Below are positions 44,597 to 53,427 of a stretch of 64,000 nt of DNA, one piece after another. Under the pieces are notes generated by a model. It made no database searches and was not told the origin of the DNA. It saw only the letters and a list, made by a program, of their open reading frames with translations. The DNA lies in NCBI RefSeq assembly GCF_002863585.1, contig NZ_PGUY01000010.1, positions 1 through 64,000 of the forward strand, given 5' to 3'. Made by a program: the position numbers and the translations under genes. The DNA comes from Peribacillus deserti. GTDB lineage: Bacteria > Bacillota > Bacilli > Bacillales > DSM-1321. Position 1 is the first letter of the stretch, and every line of letters begins with the position of its first letter.

Positions 44597-45772
44597 TTAT
44601 TCTTCAAATGTCCCTTTGACTCGTGGAGTTCCTTCGTAAACCATCAGCTTTCCCATTGCTACAACAGAGTCAATCTTCAAAGTCCCTTTATCCAGGAACA
44701 CTAAGTCGGCATCGTTACCGGGAGTAATTTTCCCCTTATGACTCAAGCCTAAAATGTCCGCGGGATTTTCTGTTATTACCTTTATTGCTTTTTCTACAGG
44801 TATGTTCTCGGTCAATATGGCATCCCTTACTTCTTTATACAGCGAAGAACATTTACCGATCTGAAGACCCCGCAGCATTCCGCTCTCGTCAAATTCAGGG
44901 AGGCTGGCCTGGCCGTCTGAGGTAAAAGTGATCCTGCTGATCTCTACATCCTCATCGAGCATAATTTTTAGGCCTTTACTGCATTTGACCTCTCCTTCTT
45001 CAAGAAATTTCGCGATTGTACTTGTGGTGAAATCTACATAGCCGCCTTTTCGGGCAAAACGGATAGCTTCCCGGAATAAGTGGGAGTTTCGGTTAACATG
45101 AGTCGGATAAAATTGTCTGAGGGGCAGATCAGTCGTCTCTACGACTTCTTCAATAAGCTTAAAGTGATCAAAACTATCGCCTATATGTATATTGACAATA
45201 CCTGCTTTACCTGAAAGCATGCCTCCTATTCTGGCTGCTGAAGCAATCTTGGCGAGCTCCTGGGCAGTCGGCTGTGATGATCGATGATCCGAGATAGCAA
45301 TTTCTCCAACGCCGATAATCTTATCAACCAGAATAATATCATCCTCTATTTTTCCAGTCAGAGTCTTTACAGGAACCTGATACGATCCCGTCTGTACATA
45401 ACAGGTAATGCCTTCTTCTTCGAGCGCCCTTGCCTTGGCAATCAAGCTTGGCATTGTCCGCGTTGTCCCATCGGTACCGATGACTCCAATTAATGTAGTT
45501 ATACCGGATAAAGTGGCATCAGTCAGCTGTATTTCCGGTGTTCTAGTTCTGTAGCTTCCTTCTCCGCCGCCGCCGATTATGTGAACATGTGAATCAATAA
45601 ACCCGGGAACGATCAGCTTCCCCGCTGCATCAATTACTTGTATTTCGACAAATCCTTCCGGTACTTCAATCTGATCTTCTATAAAAGCAATTTTAGAATC
45701 AGCTATTAATATGTCCTTCTGTCCTAGATAATCAGGAGAATAGATTTCCCCGTTTTTGATGATAGTCAGCAT
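44597..45772 (-). CDS. iadA: Beta-aspartyl (isoaspartyl) dipeptidase
   Basis: A 391-residue zinc amidohydrolase that hydrolyses beta-aspartyl dipeptides. The metal-binding motif IDSHVHIIGGGGEGS, the bridging-lysine region (SGKAGIVNIHIGD), HVNRN and AISDHRSSQP, and the C-terminal Asp-type segment MLDEDVEISRITFTSDGQAS fit IadA. The start at 45772 follows AGAAAGGGGTTAACATC; the open frame runs 18 codons further upstream without support. Single gene. Confidence 0.92.
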   Translation of the reverse strand: MLTIIKNGEIYSPDYLGQKDILIADSKIAFIEDQIEVPEGFVEIQVIDAAGKLIVPGFIDSHVHIIGGGGEGSYRTRTPEIQLTDATLSGITTLIGVIGTDGTTRTMPSLIAKARALEEEGITCYVQTGSYQVPVKTLTGKIEDDIILVDKIIGVGEIAISDHRSSQPTAQELAKIASAARIGGMLSGKAGIVNIHIGDSFDHFKLIEEVVETTDLPLRQFYPTHVNRNSHLFREAIRFARKGGYVDFTTSTIAKFLEEGEVKCSKGLKIMLDEDVEISRITFTSDGQASLPEFDESGMLRGLQIGKCSSLYKEVRDAILTENIPVEKAIKVITENPADILGLSHKGKITPGNDADLVFLDKGTLKIDSVVAMGKLMVYEGTPRVKGTFEE

Positions 45773-46037
45773 GATGTTAACCCCTTTCTTACTAAGGAAA
45801 AATTCACAAATATACCCATTCTTCATATGAATTGATTATTCCTGCTTATAGTATTTGCCAGCTCTCTTTGATAAACCTCTAAATTAATATAGTAGAATAT
45901 TTTTTTGTTACTGAACAGATATGTTTCATTTCCTTTAATCCGGGTAATAAACTATTAAGACAACAATCAAAAAATGATTTATCTACCTTACTTAAAATAA
46001 ATTACTATCTTAATAATAAAAAGGAGTAACTAGGAAG

Positions 46038-46355
46038 ATGACTGAAATTATTTCTGCAAGTGTACTCATTGAAGAAAAATTAACGATGAGTCAAATTATG
46101 TCTTTTTACCAGGCCAGCAAGCTTTTTGAAGGGAATGTTTATATGCATTGCAGCCATAAAATTGTCGATGCAAAGAAACTATCCAAGCTCGTTTCCTTTA
46201 TGCTGACAGTAGACGAGCATTCTGCAATAAAAATAATTCTTGAGGGTCAGGAAGTCCAGGGCAAGCTTACCGAACTCACCGAATTGTGCGCAGCTCAAGA
46301 ACAGCCGCTGAAGAAAAAATATTTTATGAACCCTACTGAAACCATACAAGTATAA
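46038..46355 (+). CDS. HPr-like domain protein
   Basis: A 105-residue protein that resembles the PTS phosphocarrier HPr in its central and C-terminal parts: NVYMHCSHKIVDAKKLSKLV corresponds to the strand-helix following the active site, and SAIKIILEGQEVQGKLTELT to the last strand and helix. The phospho-accepting HARPA-type motif is absent. A regulatory or structural role is possible; the function is unknown. The start follows AAAGGAGTAACTAGGAAG. Two tiny membrane peptides follow on the same strand. Confidence 0.7.
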   Translation: MTEIISASVLIEEKLTMSQIMSFYQASKLFEGNVYMHCSHKIVDAKKLSKLVSFMLTVDEHSAIKIILEGQEVQGKLTELTELCAAQEQPLKKKYFMNPTETIQV

Positions 46356-46412
46356 AAAACAATTCTTCAGCAACATTATTAATAACTACGGAATGGAATA
46401 GGAGTGATTATA

Positions 46413-46484
46413 ATGCTTAGGACCATACTAATGATTATAGGTGCAATAGTAGTAATAGGATTCATTGTGAATGCTTTATCTTAA
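46413..46484 (+). CDS. 23-residue membrane peptide
   Basis: After AATAGGAGTGATTATA an ATG opens MLRTILMIIGAIVVIGFIVN followed by ALS. It is a single hydrophobic helix with a positive N-terminus. No family recognised. It follows the HPr-like gene and precedes a second membrane peptide, with a shared terminator. Confidence 0.55.
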   Translation: MLRTILMIIGAIVVIGFIVNALS

Positions 46485-46513
46485 ATCTACAATCATACAA
46501 AAGGCGTGATTCT

Positions 46514-46618
46514 TTGGCTGCACAGAACGCTAATATCATCACTGCACTCATTAAATACACCGCTTACTTTATTATCATAATCGGTATAGCCTGGATGATT
46601 TTTACCTTCATCCTTTGA
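46514..46618 (+). CDS. 34-residue membrane peptide
   Basis: A TTG start after AAGGCGTGATTC encodes MAAQNANIITALIKYTAYFI and then IIIGIAWMIFTFIL, a single long hydrophobic helix with a polar head. A terminator begins right at its stop codon, which supports it as the last gene of a small operon with 46038 and 46413. Function unknown; length is like small sporulation or stress membrane peptides. Confidence 0.55.
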   Translation: MAAQNANIITALIKYTAYFIIIIGIAWMIFTFIL

Positions 46619-46649
46619 CCCTCTTGCTTGATTAAGCAGGGGGTTTTTC
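46619..46649 (+). terminator. Terminator of the small membrane peptide operon
   Basis: CCCTCTTGCTT pairs with AAGCAGGGGG around GATT and is followed by TTTTT. Confidence 0.75.
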
Positions 46650-46742
46650 ATTTTCAAGCAACTTCGGGCCAGGTTTCCCGGTATTATAAGATATTCTCCT
46701 GATTGCACTGCCATAGCCCTGTATTTTCTTCTTTAATCATAA

Positions 46743-46777
46743 CAGCCGTCTCTAATCCATTAGAGACGGCTGTTTTT
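46743..46777. terminator. Strong terminator, partly bidirectional
   Basis: CAGCCGTCTCTA pairs with TAGAGACGGCTG around a short loop and is followed by TTTTT. It stands just before repeat copy E. Confidence 0.85.
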
Positions 46778-46781
46778 CATT

Positions 46782-47202
46782 GGCTGTTTTCGCAAACTTT
46801 GTTGTTATTGAACAAAGGGGTTGATTTACACTACAGGATGCTCGCTTTCCGCGGGGGCGGGCGCTGAGCCTCCTCGGCTTCGCCTGTGGGGTCTCAGCTG
46901 TCCCGCTGCTCCCGCACAGAAAAGCGGAAAGCGGTGCCTGCCCAACATAAATATTAAACGCTCAGTGATAATCCCAATTGATATAAAATTCTAAACAAAT
47001 TGGCAGGCAGAGACCCGACAAGCATAAGACGAGCCGGCTGTGGGGAGTGCTTTTCTCCCCATAGACGGATTGGCTTATGACTCGAGGGTCTAAAGCCTTG
47101 AGCTGGTCCAAGGAGTCTCGCACCTTACGTTCCAATCAACCTATTTAACAATAGGGAAGGTTCACCGAACTATTAAAAAACAACAATCATTTAGAAAAGA
47201 GC
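46782..47202. repeat. Dispersed intergenic repeat, family 1, copy E, with family-2 insert
   Basis: A complete copy in the same orientation as D, from GGCTGTTTTCGCAAACTTTG to CATTTAGAAAAGAGC. It has the GGGCGCTGAGCCTCCTCGG core, a GCGGAAAGCGGTGCCTGCC module and the AGCATAAGACGAGCCGGCTG / GGCTTATGACTCGAGGGTC module. It lacks the extra segment seen in copy D. It ends eight bases before the PBP stop codon. Confidence 0.82.
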
Positions 47203-47209
47203 ATTTTCA

Positions 47210-49684
47210 TTAATTAGTATTATTTTGTTTTTCTTTTTGTTCCTTTACAGCTTTATTCTTTGCGGTGTTATCCTTTGCAGCCTGGTTTTTAGTCTGAGAC
47301 TGCTCAGGTTCAGGTTCTCCGGGTACCCTCGGCTCTCCTTTATCTCCTGTATCTCCTGTATCTCCGGGATCTGGTGTACCGGGTGTCTCTGGTTCAGGCT
47401 CTTCCGGTTCAGGTGTCTCCGGCACCGGTTCATCCGGTTCGGGTTCAGCAGGCGGAGGATCTGCTGGAGGAACAGCTGGAGCTTGGGTGGTATCTGTTCC
47501 TTCAGCTTCATCCTGAGAACCAGAGGTTGTTGGTGCTTCACGTTTTGGACTTTCTTTTGTTTCCTCCCCATTTCGTTTTTCCTGTTGAGGTTCCTGAACT
47601 GCGGGAGTCTCTGGAGAAACATTTTGTTCATCAGTAGTGTTTGCAGGCTGGGATTCCACAGGCCGATCTTCATCACTTTTTTGTTGAGAGAATGGCTCTG
47701 TCCACTTCTCCCAGCTATCTTTCAAGCGCTTCTTTTGGTCTTTCCAGAATTGTTCCCTTGCCTTTTGTCTTTCTTCCTTCATATATGCTTCAATACTCTT
47801 CACATTGAAAGACTTAGGTTCTTTATTTTGTAATGCCTTGCTCATTAGTTCCCTGAACAGCGGGGCAGCCCCCTCACTGCTTGTAGTCGTTAAATAATGG
47901 TTCTTGTCCGTTTTATCATATCCCAGCCAGACAGCACCTGCCAGCACTGGTGAGTACCCTACAAACCATTGATCCTTGACTCCGTCAATACCTTCAATTG
48001 GTACCTGTGTGGAACCTGTCTTCCCGGCAATTTCCCATCCTTCCACGGCCGCGGCCCTGCCTGTGCCCTGCTTTACAACCTCCATCATCATGGCTGTCAT
48101 TTTCTTGGCAACTGCTTTATTTGTTACTTTTGTTTTCGTTTCTTTCCATACCGCTATTTCTTTTCCTTCTGCATCAAGAATCTTAGTAATCGTATGCGAA
48201 TCCACTCTTTCCCCGTTGTTAGGAAAAGCCGAATAAGCCTCTGCCATTTCAACGGGTGATACTCCATTTGTATGTGCTCCAAGGGCCAGCCCTAATCTTC
48301 GGTCTTCCTCCGTTAGCGGAATACCGAATTTTCGGACTGATTCCATACCTTTATTTATCCCAATTTCGTTTAGCAGCCAAACAGCCGGGACATTCAGAGA
48401 CTTCATTAAAGCCTCATACATCGGTACTTCGCCCTTATATTCATCATTATAATTGGAGGGTTCATAGTTTCCGAAATTCATTTTTTCGTCTTTTAATTCT
48501 GCCGAAATGTCAAACCCATTTTCAAGTGCAGGAGTATATACCGCCAAAGGCTTCATCGTGGAGCCCGGCTGTGTCTTTAATTGTGTAGCCCGGTTATACC
48601 CTCTGAAGGTATGCTCCCCCCTGCCGCCGACAAGCGCATTAATCCCCCCTGTTTTGGGATCAATTAAGACCGCTCCGCTCTGTACAAGCGCTCCATCTGT
48701 TCCTTTAGGAAATAAATCATCATTTTTATAGACCTCTTCCGCTGCCTCCTGCATATCCTGGTCCAGTGTAGTATAGATACGATAACCGCCTGTTAGTAAT
48801 TTGTCCTGGTCTAATTTATATTTTTTGATTGCTTCCTCAAAAACAGCATCTACAAAATGTGGATATTTTCCCTTGAGCGGATCTCCCTTGTCCGATGTAT
48901 TAAGAGCAAGTCCTTCTTTTTTAGCCTTCCTAAACTCTGACTTCGAGATAAATTTATATGTTACCATTTCATCGAGGACCAGGTTACGCCTTTTTATGGC
49001 TTTATCCTTATTGTTGAATGGATCCATTTCACTCGGTGCCTTAACTAAACCAGCAAGCATGGCAGCCTCACTAATGCTTAATTGTTTGACTTCTTTTCCA
49101 AAATACACCTGAGAAGCTTTTTTTATTCCCCAAGCACCATGCCCAAAATATATTTGGTTTAAATACATTCCCATTATTTCACTTTTGGAAAATTTTTTTT
49201 CGACTTCTTTTGCTAAAAAGTATTCTTTAAATTTCCGTTTATACGTTCGGTCTGAATTCAGCAGTGCGTTCTTGATTAACTGCTGAGTAATCGTACTGCC
49301 TCCCTGAACGACGGCCCCAGCTTTTACATTTGCTGCGGCTGCCCGGAATATTCCCTGATAATCCACACCATCATGTTCATAAAAGCGATGGTCTTCAATT
49401 GCGACCACTGCGTCCTTCACATGGTCAGGAATCTGCGAAATAGGAATGGTTTCTACCTTATTCGCTGTTATTTTGCTGGCTAATTTACCATTCTTGTCAT
49501 ATATCTGAGTTGGCTGATACATGGTATTTTTCAGATTACTGATATCAGCGTCAGGATCAATAAAGTGAAAAAATCCCGCTACAGAAAGTGCTGCTGCAGA
49601 GGAGAAAACAGCCGCCAGTTGAAAGAACCTTTTTGGATTCAACTGCTGAAATCCCCTAGTAAAGAACCCTCGAAAACCCTTCAT
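47210..49684 (-). CDS. Class A penicillin-binding protein with long acidic/proline-rich tail
   Basis: An 824-residue bifunctional peptidoglycan synthase. One N-terminal membrane anchor (about residues 20-42), a GT51 glycosyltransferase (AIEDHRFYEHDGVDYQG, GGSTITQQLIKNALL) and a transpeptidase with QPGSTMKPL (SXXK), KSLNVPA (SXN) and GKTGSTQ (KTG). The last 150 residues are low-complexity: proline, glutamate and threonine repeats such as PEPEEPEPETPGTPDPG, then a lysine/asparagine-rich end. The start follows GGGGGAGTTCT. It may correspond to PBP 1A/2C-type enzymes; a specific name is not assigned. Confidence 0.93.
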   Translation of the reverse strand: MKGFRGFFTRGFQQLNPKRFFQLAAVFSSAAALSVAGFFHFIDPDADISNLKNTMYQPTQIYDKNGKLASKITANKVETIPISQIPDHVKDAVVAIEDHRFYEHDGVDYQGIFRAAAANVKAGAVVQGGSTITQQLIKNALLNSDRTYKRKFKEYFLAKEVEKKFSKSEIMGMYLNQIYFGHGAWGIKKASQVYFGKEVKQLSISEAAMLAGLVKAPSEMDPFNNKDKAIKRRNLVLDEMVTYKFISKSEFRKAKKEGLALNTSDKGDPLKGKYPHFVDAVFEEAIKKYKLDQDKLLTGGYRIYTTLDQDMQEAAEEVYKNDDLFPKGTDGALVQSGAVLIDPKTGGINALVGGRGEHTFRGYNRATQLKTQPGSTMKPLAVYTPALENGFDISAELKDEKMNFGNYEPSNYNDEYKGEVPMYEALMKSLNVPAVWLLNEIGINKGMESVRKFGIPLTEEDRRLGLALGAHTNGVSPVEMAEAYSAFPNNGERVDSHTITKILDAEGKEIAVWKETKTKVTNKAVAKKMTAMMMEVVKQGTGRAAAVEGWEIAGKTGSTQVPIEGIDGVKDQWFVGYSPVLAGAVWLGYDKTDKNHYLTTTSSEGAAPLFRELMSKALQNKEPKSFNVKSIEAYMKEERQKAREQFWKDQKKRLKDSWEKWTEPFSQQKSDEDRPVESQPANTTDEQNVSPETPAVQEPQQEKRNGEETKESPKREAPTTSGSQDEAEGTDTTQAPAVPPADPPPAEPEPDEPVPETPEPEEPEPETPGTPDPGDTGDTGDKGEPRVPGEPEPEQSQTKNQAAKDNTAKNKAVKEQKEKQNNTN

Positions 49685-49963
49685 AGAACTCCCCCATTAA
49701 TCAAGAAAATACTTATAGAAATATGTAATAAAACTAAAATCATACGTATTCTATACCCTCTCGCTTTCCAACTCACACCTCGTTGGTATGGTTTTGTATT
49801 ATTTTGCCGGCTGCTGCTATATCCAAATATTAACAGTTAGTTCGTTGCTGCCATTCCTGTTTAGAATGCTATACAGGCGCGCCTGCGGCCAGTAAAGGCT
49901 GTTATCCGGTTATCCGTCTGTTAAGTGCCGGTACAGTAATAAGCTGGAAGCTTTACAAAAACA

Positions 49964-49999
49964 AAAAAGCAATAAACGATTACACGTCCATTGCTTCTT
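49964..49999 (-). terminator. Terminator overlapping the end of the gene at 49980
   Basis: GCAAT in the last codons pairs with ATTGC after the stop codon, and TTTTTTG follows on the minus strand. Confidence 0.6.
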
Positions 50000-50189
50000 T
50001 TTTATGTTTTTCCCTGAATGGATATTCTATTTCCAGCGGTTCTGTACTAGCGGAGAGATCTCGATAGAGAGCCTCCAAGTACATATATACGATTTGTTTA
50101 GTTTTTTCATCAGCACCAATTACACAAAGATGTTGTAAACAGCGGGTTATTGTCGGGTGCCTTTTACAATCGTTATCGGATTTCTGCAT
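49980..50189 (-). CDS. Small soluble protein, unknown function
   Basis: A 69-residue protein with a helical centre (TRCLQHLCVIGADEKTKQIV) and a basic C-terminus (FREKHKKEAMDV). The start follows AAAGAGGTGATTTGGG. No family was recognised. It is divergent from the UspA-like gene and has its own terminator. Confidence 0.6.
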   Translation of the reverse strand: MQKSDNDCKRHPTITRCLQHLCVIGADEKTKQIVYMYLEALYRDLSASTEPLEIEYPFREKHKKEAMDV

Positions 50190-50367
50190 CCCAAATCACC
50201 TCTTTTATCCATCATAGGATAATCCCCAAATTTTAACATTGGACTTTTGTCATATTTTTCGACAAATATTTGTAATAATCAAACAAATAAGCAATTTCTA
50301 GATAAAATTCTGCATTTTCAGGGTATATAACTACTATATCTACTCTAATAATAGCGGAGAGAGAGGG

Positions 50368-50894
50368 ATGAATATGAATCTTTTCAGACATATAGCAGTA
50401 GCCTACGATGGAACCATTGAGGGAAAAGACGCGTTAAAGTTGCAAGGGATTTAATAAAAGCGAACCCAGATACAAACTTAACTGTCCTTCACGTATACGA
50501 TGGAAGCTCAGGATCTTCTCCTGACGGGGTCTTTCCGATGGGGAAGGAAAATGTATATGTGGATCCTGCACAGATTCAGCCTATTGTTACCCCGCCCATT
50601 GGTTTCGATCATGCAGGTGTTCACCCTGTCAATCCTGAATTACATGACCCTATCACCGAGACCGAAACAGCAGTGAAAGAAACACTTGGTCCGTCTATGT
50701 CTGATGCCAGGTTTGAAGTGTTAGACGGCAATCCTGCTGAAAGCATATGCAGGTTTGCGCAGGAAAATCAAGTAGACCTGCTGGTGGTCGGAAGCAGTGG
50801 AAAAAGCGGTTTAAAAAAATTCTTTACCGGCAGCGTCAGCGAAGGAATTGTAAAAGAAGCCCCATGTTCAGTCCTTATCGCCAAAGGAATGTAG
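50368..50894 (+). pseudogene. UspA-family universal stress protein, frameshifted
   Basis: The start after GAGAGAGGG gives NLFRHIAVAYDGTIEGKDAL and then runs to a stop; the continuation (ARDLIKANPDTNLTVLHVYD) is one base out of frame. One missing base near 50440 restores a normal UspA protein that ends LLVVGSSGKSGLKKFFTGSV, SEGIVKEAPCSVLIAKG, including the ATP-binding GSSGXXGXXXXFXGSVS motif. The rest of the gene is intact, so the loss is recent or a sequencing error. A terminator follows. Confidence 0.85.
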
Positions 50895-50919
50895 CTGGTA
50901 CATCACGCCTTTAAATCAT

Positions 50920-50958
50920 AAAAGCCTGCTGTCGCAGGTGAGACAGCAGGCTCTTTGT
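50920..50958. terminator. Bidirectional terminator between uspA-like gene and thiT
   Basis: AGCCTGCTGTC pairs with GACAGCAGGCT; T-rich tails exist on both sides (CTTTGTATT and TTTTATG). Confidence 0.85.
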
Positions 50959-50959
50959 A

Positions 50960-51544
50960 TTATGTTAAGACATTTTTAAATAATGTACGGTGGGCTGTAG
51001 AATACAATAGAATGGCGATGATTGCAGAGAGTATAAAGCTGACCCCCATGTATGTGCCGTTATAGACTAAAGAGTATAAAGCAACTGGCTGTCCTTCTGG
51101 AGCATATGAACCAAAAAAGACGATTCCTGAAGCAAAATGGCATAAGAATCGGAGGAAACTTCCTGTCAGTATGCCTGCTGTCATTAACGTATATGATTTC
51201 TTTCTATTGCCTTTAAGGAAGCTGTTTTGAATTCCCCGGGCAAATATTCCTGCAGTACCGACAAGCATAAATGCTAAGGGATAGTCCAGAAACCCCTGTA
51301 CAGGGTGTGCAATCGAAGCAAAACCTGTCACAATCTGCAGCAGTCCAAGCAATAAGCCGGAAAAGAGACCCGCCTTGATTCCCCATCTGAAGGCCATGAT
51401 AAAAATCGGAACCATCGCAATGGAAATAGATCCTCCCTGCGGCCAAATTCTAGAAAAAATGAATTGGGACAACAGATCCAGCAAAAGAGCTAATGCTGCA
51501 AATACAGCCACTTCCACCATCATTAATACATTACTGTTTTTCAC
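50960..51544 (-). CDS. thiT: Thiamine transporter ThiT (ECF S component)
   Basis: A 194-residue membrane protein with six helices that binds thiamine and works with the shared ECF ATPase/T module (encoded elsewhere). Family features: RIWPQGGSISIAMVPIFIMA and FRWGIKAGLFSGLLLGLLQ, and HPVQGFLDYPLAF. The GTG start at 51544 follows AAAGGGGGAAG. Control by a TPP riboswitch upstream confirms the substrate class. Confidence 0.95.
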   Translation of the reverse strand: MKNSNVLMMVEVAVFAALALLLDLLSQFIFSRIWPQGGSISIAMVPIFIMAFRWGIKAGLFSGLLLGLLQIVTGFASIAHPVQGFLDYPLAFMLVGTAGIFARGIQNSFLKGNRKKSYTLMTAGILTGSFLRFLCHFASGIVFFGSYAPEGQPVALYSLVYNGTYMGVSFILSAIIAILLYSTAHRTLFKNVLT

Positions 51545-51605
51545 ACTTCTTCCCCCTTTAAAATAAAAGGAGCTTTATCCCAAGAGCAATGTTACAGAGC
51601 AAAAT

Positions 51606-51647
51606 AAAAAAACAATTCGCGAAAGGTTACGGATTCCCCACAAATTG
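51606..51647 (-). terminator. Expression-platform terminator of the TPP riboswitch
   Basis: On the minus strand CAATTTGTG pairs with CGCGAATTG (two G-U pairs) and TTTTTTTA follows. It lies between the aptamer and thiT. Confidence 0.8.
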
Positions 51648-51661
51648 CTTTTATCCTATAA

Positions 51662-51745
51662 CCACATCCCTACGCTAGCACTAACTAACAGGTTCATAGG
51701 GTCAGAACTCATTCGTTCACTCTCAGCCTTGGGCTCCCCTTGTGG
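51662..51745 (-). promoter_or_regulatory. TPP riboswitch (THI element) of thiT
   Basis: The minus strand holds the conserved THI segments in order: AGGGGAGCC, GGCTGAGAGTGAACG, CTGACCCTATGAACCTGTTA and GCTAGCGTAGGGATGTGG, closed by a CCACA/TGTGG stem. With TPP bound the downstream terminator should form and stop thiT transcription. Confidence 0.95.
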
Positions 51746-52017
51746 AAAAACTTTTATTTAGTTTTGTCATTTAAAATATACTACCTTTCGTCTCCCATAA
51801 CAAGAAAAAGTTATGAAGAAATGTAATAGTACTCTTCAATATATAGAACACTAACAAAATGCTACCAAAGGAATTAAGCTATTCTTTTGTCCCAAGTCCA
51901 TTATATTGTTTGAACCAGCCTATACTTGAGTATATAACTTGTAAAAGACATGTTTTTAGGAGAAAATTTTTACTATAATTTATAATTTTAACTATCCACG
52001 TTCTTATTTGAACATAC

Positions 52018-52066
52018 GGGAGGTGACACCTTAACCGCACGTGGGCGGATTAAGGATACTTACTTG
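52018..52066 (+). promoter_or_regulatory. Candidate translational switch in front of the first CNNM gene
   Basis: A 27-nt hairpin (52029-52055) pairs CCTTAACCGC with GCGGATTAAGG (one bulged A). Its 3' arm contains the AAGGA that lies seven bases before the TTG start, so that site is hidden. The upstream GGGAGGTGACACCT can form its own stem (AGGTG with CACCT, 52021-52031), which uses the same CCT and would free the AAGGA. The second CNNM gene has the same plan with different bases. Confidence 0.55.
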
Positions 52067-53383
52067 GAATTCATGAATTTATTTTTTGTTTTACTGTTGA
52101 TTGCAATTACGGCGTTCTTCGTCGCTTCTGAATTTGCAATCGTTAAAATCAGAACTACACGCATTGACCAGCTGGTTGAAGAAGGTAATACCAGAGCCAT
52201 TGCGGCCAGGAAGGTTATCGGTGATTTGGATGAGTATCTCTCGGCCTGCCAGTTAGGAATCACCCTTACTTCTCTAGGACTTGGCTGGCTGGGTGAGCCG
52301 ACTTTTCAAACGCTGCTTGAACCTTTTTTCCATAAATTGAATCTGCCTTCGCAGATTACTCATCTTATTTCATTTATACTGGCATTTTTTATCATTACTT
52401 TTTTTCATGTAGTGACCGGGGAGCTTGCACCGAAGACCTTTGCTATACAAAAGACAGAAAGTATTGTTTTGGCAGTTGCCAAACCCTTGATCTGGTTCAA
52501 CCGGATTGCCTTTCCTTTTATCTATACATTAAATAAATCAGCCTCGCTATTTACAAGATTATTTGGTCTAGAACCTGGTTCTGAACATGAGCTGGCACAT
52601 ACGGAGGAAGAACTGAGGATCATTTTATCGGAAAGTTTTAAAAGCGGGGAGATCAATCAGTCGGAATATCGATATGTAAATAAAATCTTTGAATTTGACA
52701 ATAGGCTGGCTAAAGAAATTATGGTTCCCCGTACGGAAATCGTCAGTCTAATGAAAGATGATACAATAAAGGACTTTCTTCAAATTGCGGAAGAAGAACA
52801 GTTTACCCGTTATCCGATTGTGGATGGAGATAAGGATCATGTGGTTGGAATGATAAATATCAAAGAAGTGTTTTCAGCTTTAATTAAACAAAAAGACACT
52901 TCAACAACTCTTGAAGCTTATATTCGTCCTGTTATACGAGTGATTGAAAACATTCCGATTCATGATTTACTTGTTATGATGCAGAAGGAGCGGATCCATT
53001 TAGCCATCCTCATGGATGAATATGGTGGAACCTCAGGCCTGGTGACGGTCGAAGATATCCTCGAAGAGATTGTCGGTGAAATTCGGGATGAATTTGATTT
53101 AGATGAGGTTCCAGAAATTCGTAAGATTAAAGATGGCCATTATATTCTCGATTCAAAGGTACTCGTTTCAGAAGTGAATGATTTATTAGGGTTAGACCTG
53201 AATGAAGAAGATATCGATACGATTGGAGGCTGGATGCTGACTGAGAAATATGAAGTCCAGGCCGGAGATTTCATTGAATGGGAGTCGTACTGCTTTAAAG
53301 TCCTTGAAATGGATGAACACTCCATTAAATATATAGAAGTAACAAGACTGCCAGAGAGTCAGGCTCCTGAAGAATCTGAATAA
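52064..53383 (+). CDS. CNNM/HlyC-CorC family transporter (YhdP-like)
   Basis: A 439-residue membrane protein: a DUF21/CNNM membrane domain (about residues 1-190, AFFVASEFAIVKIRTTRIDQ), a CBS pair (about 205-335, AKEIMVPRTEIVSLMKDD, ERIHLAILMDEYGGTSG) and a CorC_HlyC domain. B. subtilis relatives (MpfA/YhdP) export Mg2+. The start is taken as the TTG at 52064 by comparison with the paralogue; an ATG three codons later is possible. It shares most of its sequence with the gene at 55179. Confidence 0.92.
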   Translation: MEFMNLFFVLLLIAITAFFVASEFAIVKIRTTRIDQLVEEGNTRAIAARKVIGDLDEYLSACQLGITLTSLGLGWLGEPTFQTLLEPFFHKLNLPSQITHLISFILAFFIITFFHVVTGELAPKTFAIQKTESIVLAVAKPLIWFNRIAFPFIYTLNKSASLFTRLFGLEPGSEHELAHTEEELRIILSESFKSGEINQSEYRYVNKIFEFDNRLAKEIMVPRTEIVSLMKDDTIKDFLQIAEEEQFTRYPIVDGDKDHVVGMINIKEVFSALIKQKDTSTTLEAYIRPVIRVIENIPIHDLLVMMQKERIHLAILMDEYGGTSGLVTVEDILEEIVGEIRDEFDLDEVPEIRKIKDGHYILDSKVLVSEVNDLLGLDLNEEDIDTIGGWMLTEKYEVQAGDFIEWESYCFKVLEMDEHSIKYIEVTRLPESQAPEESE

Positions 53384-53384
53384 A

Positions 53385-53427
53385 AATAAAAATGGTGTGA
53401 AGTAAAAGTTCACACCATTTTTATTAT
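53385..53427. terminator. Bidirectional terminator between CNNM gene and dedA-type gene
   Basis: ATGGTGTGA pairs with TCACACCAT with A and T runs on both sides. Confidence 0.85.

Noticed and set aside
47225-47833. 202-codon plus-strand frame opposite the PBP tail
   Set aside because: It is an antisense artefact of the repetitive Pro/Glu tail; the predicted protein is only Phe/Cys/Arg/Leu-rich.
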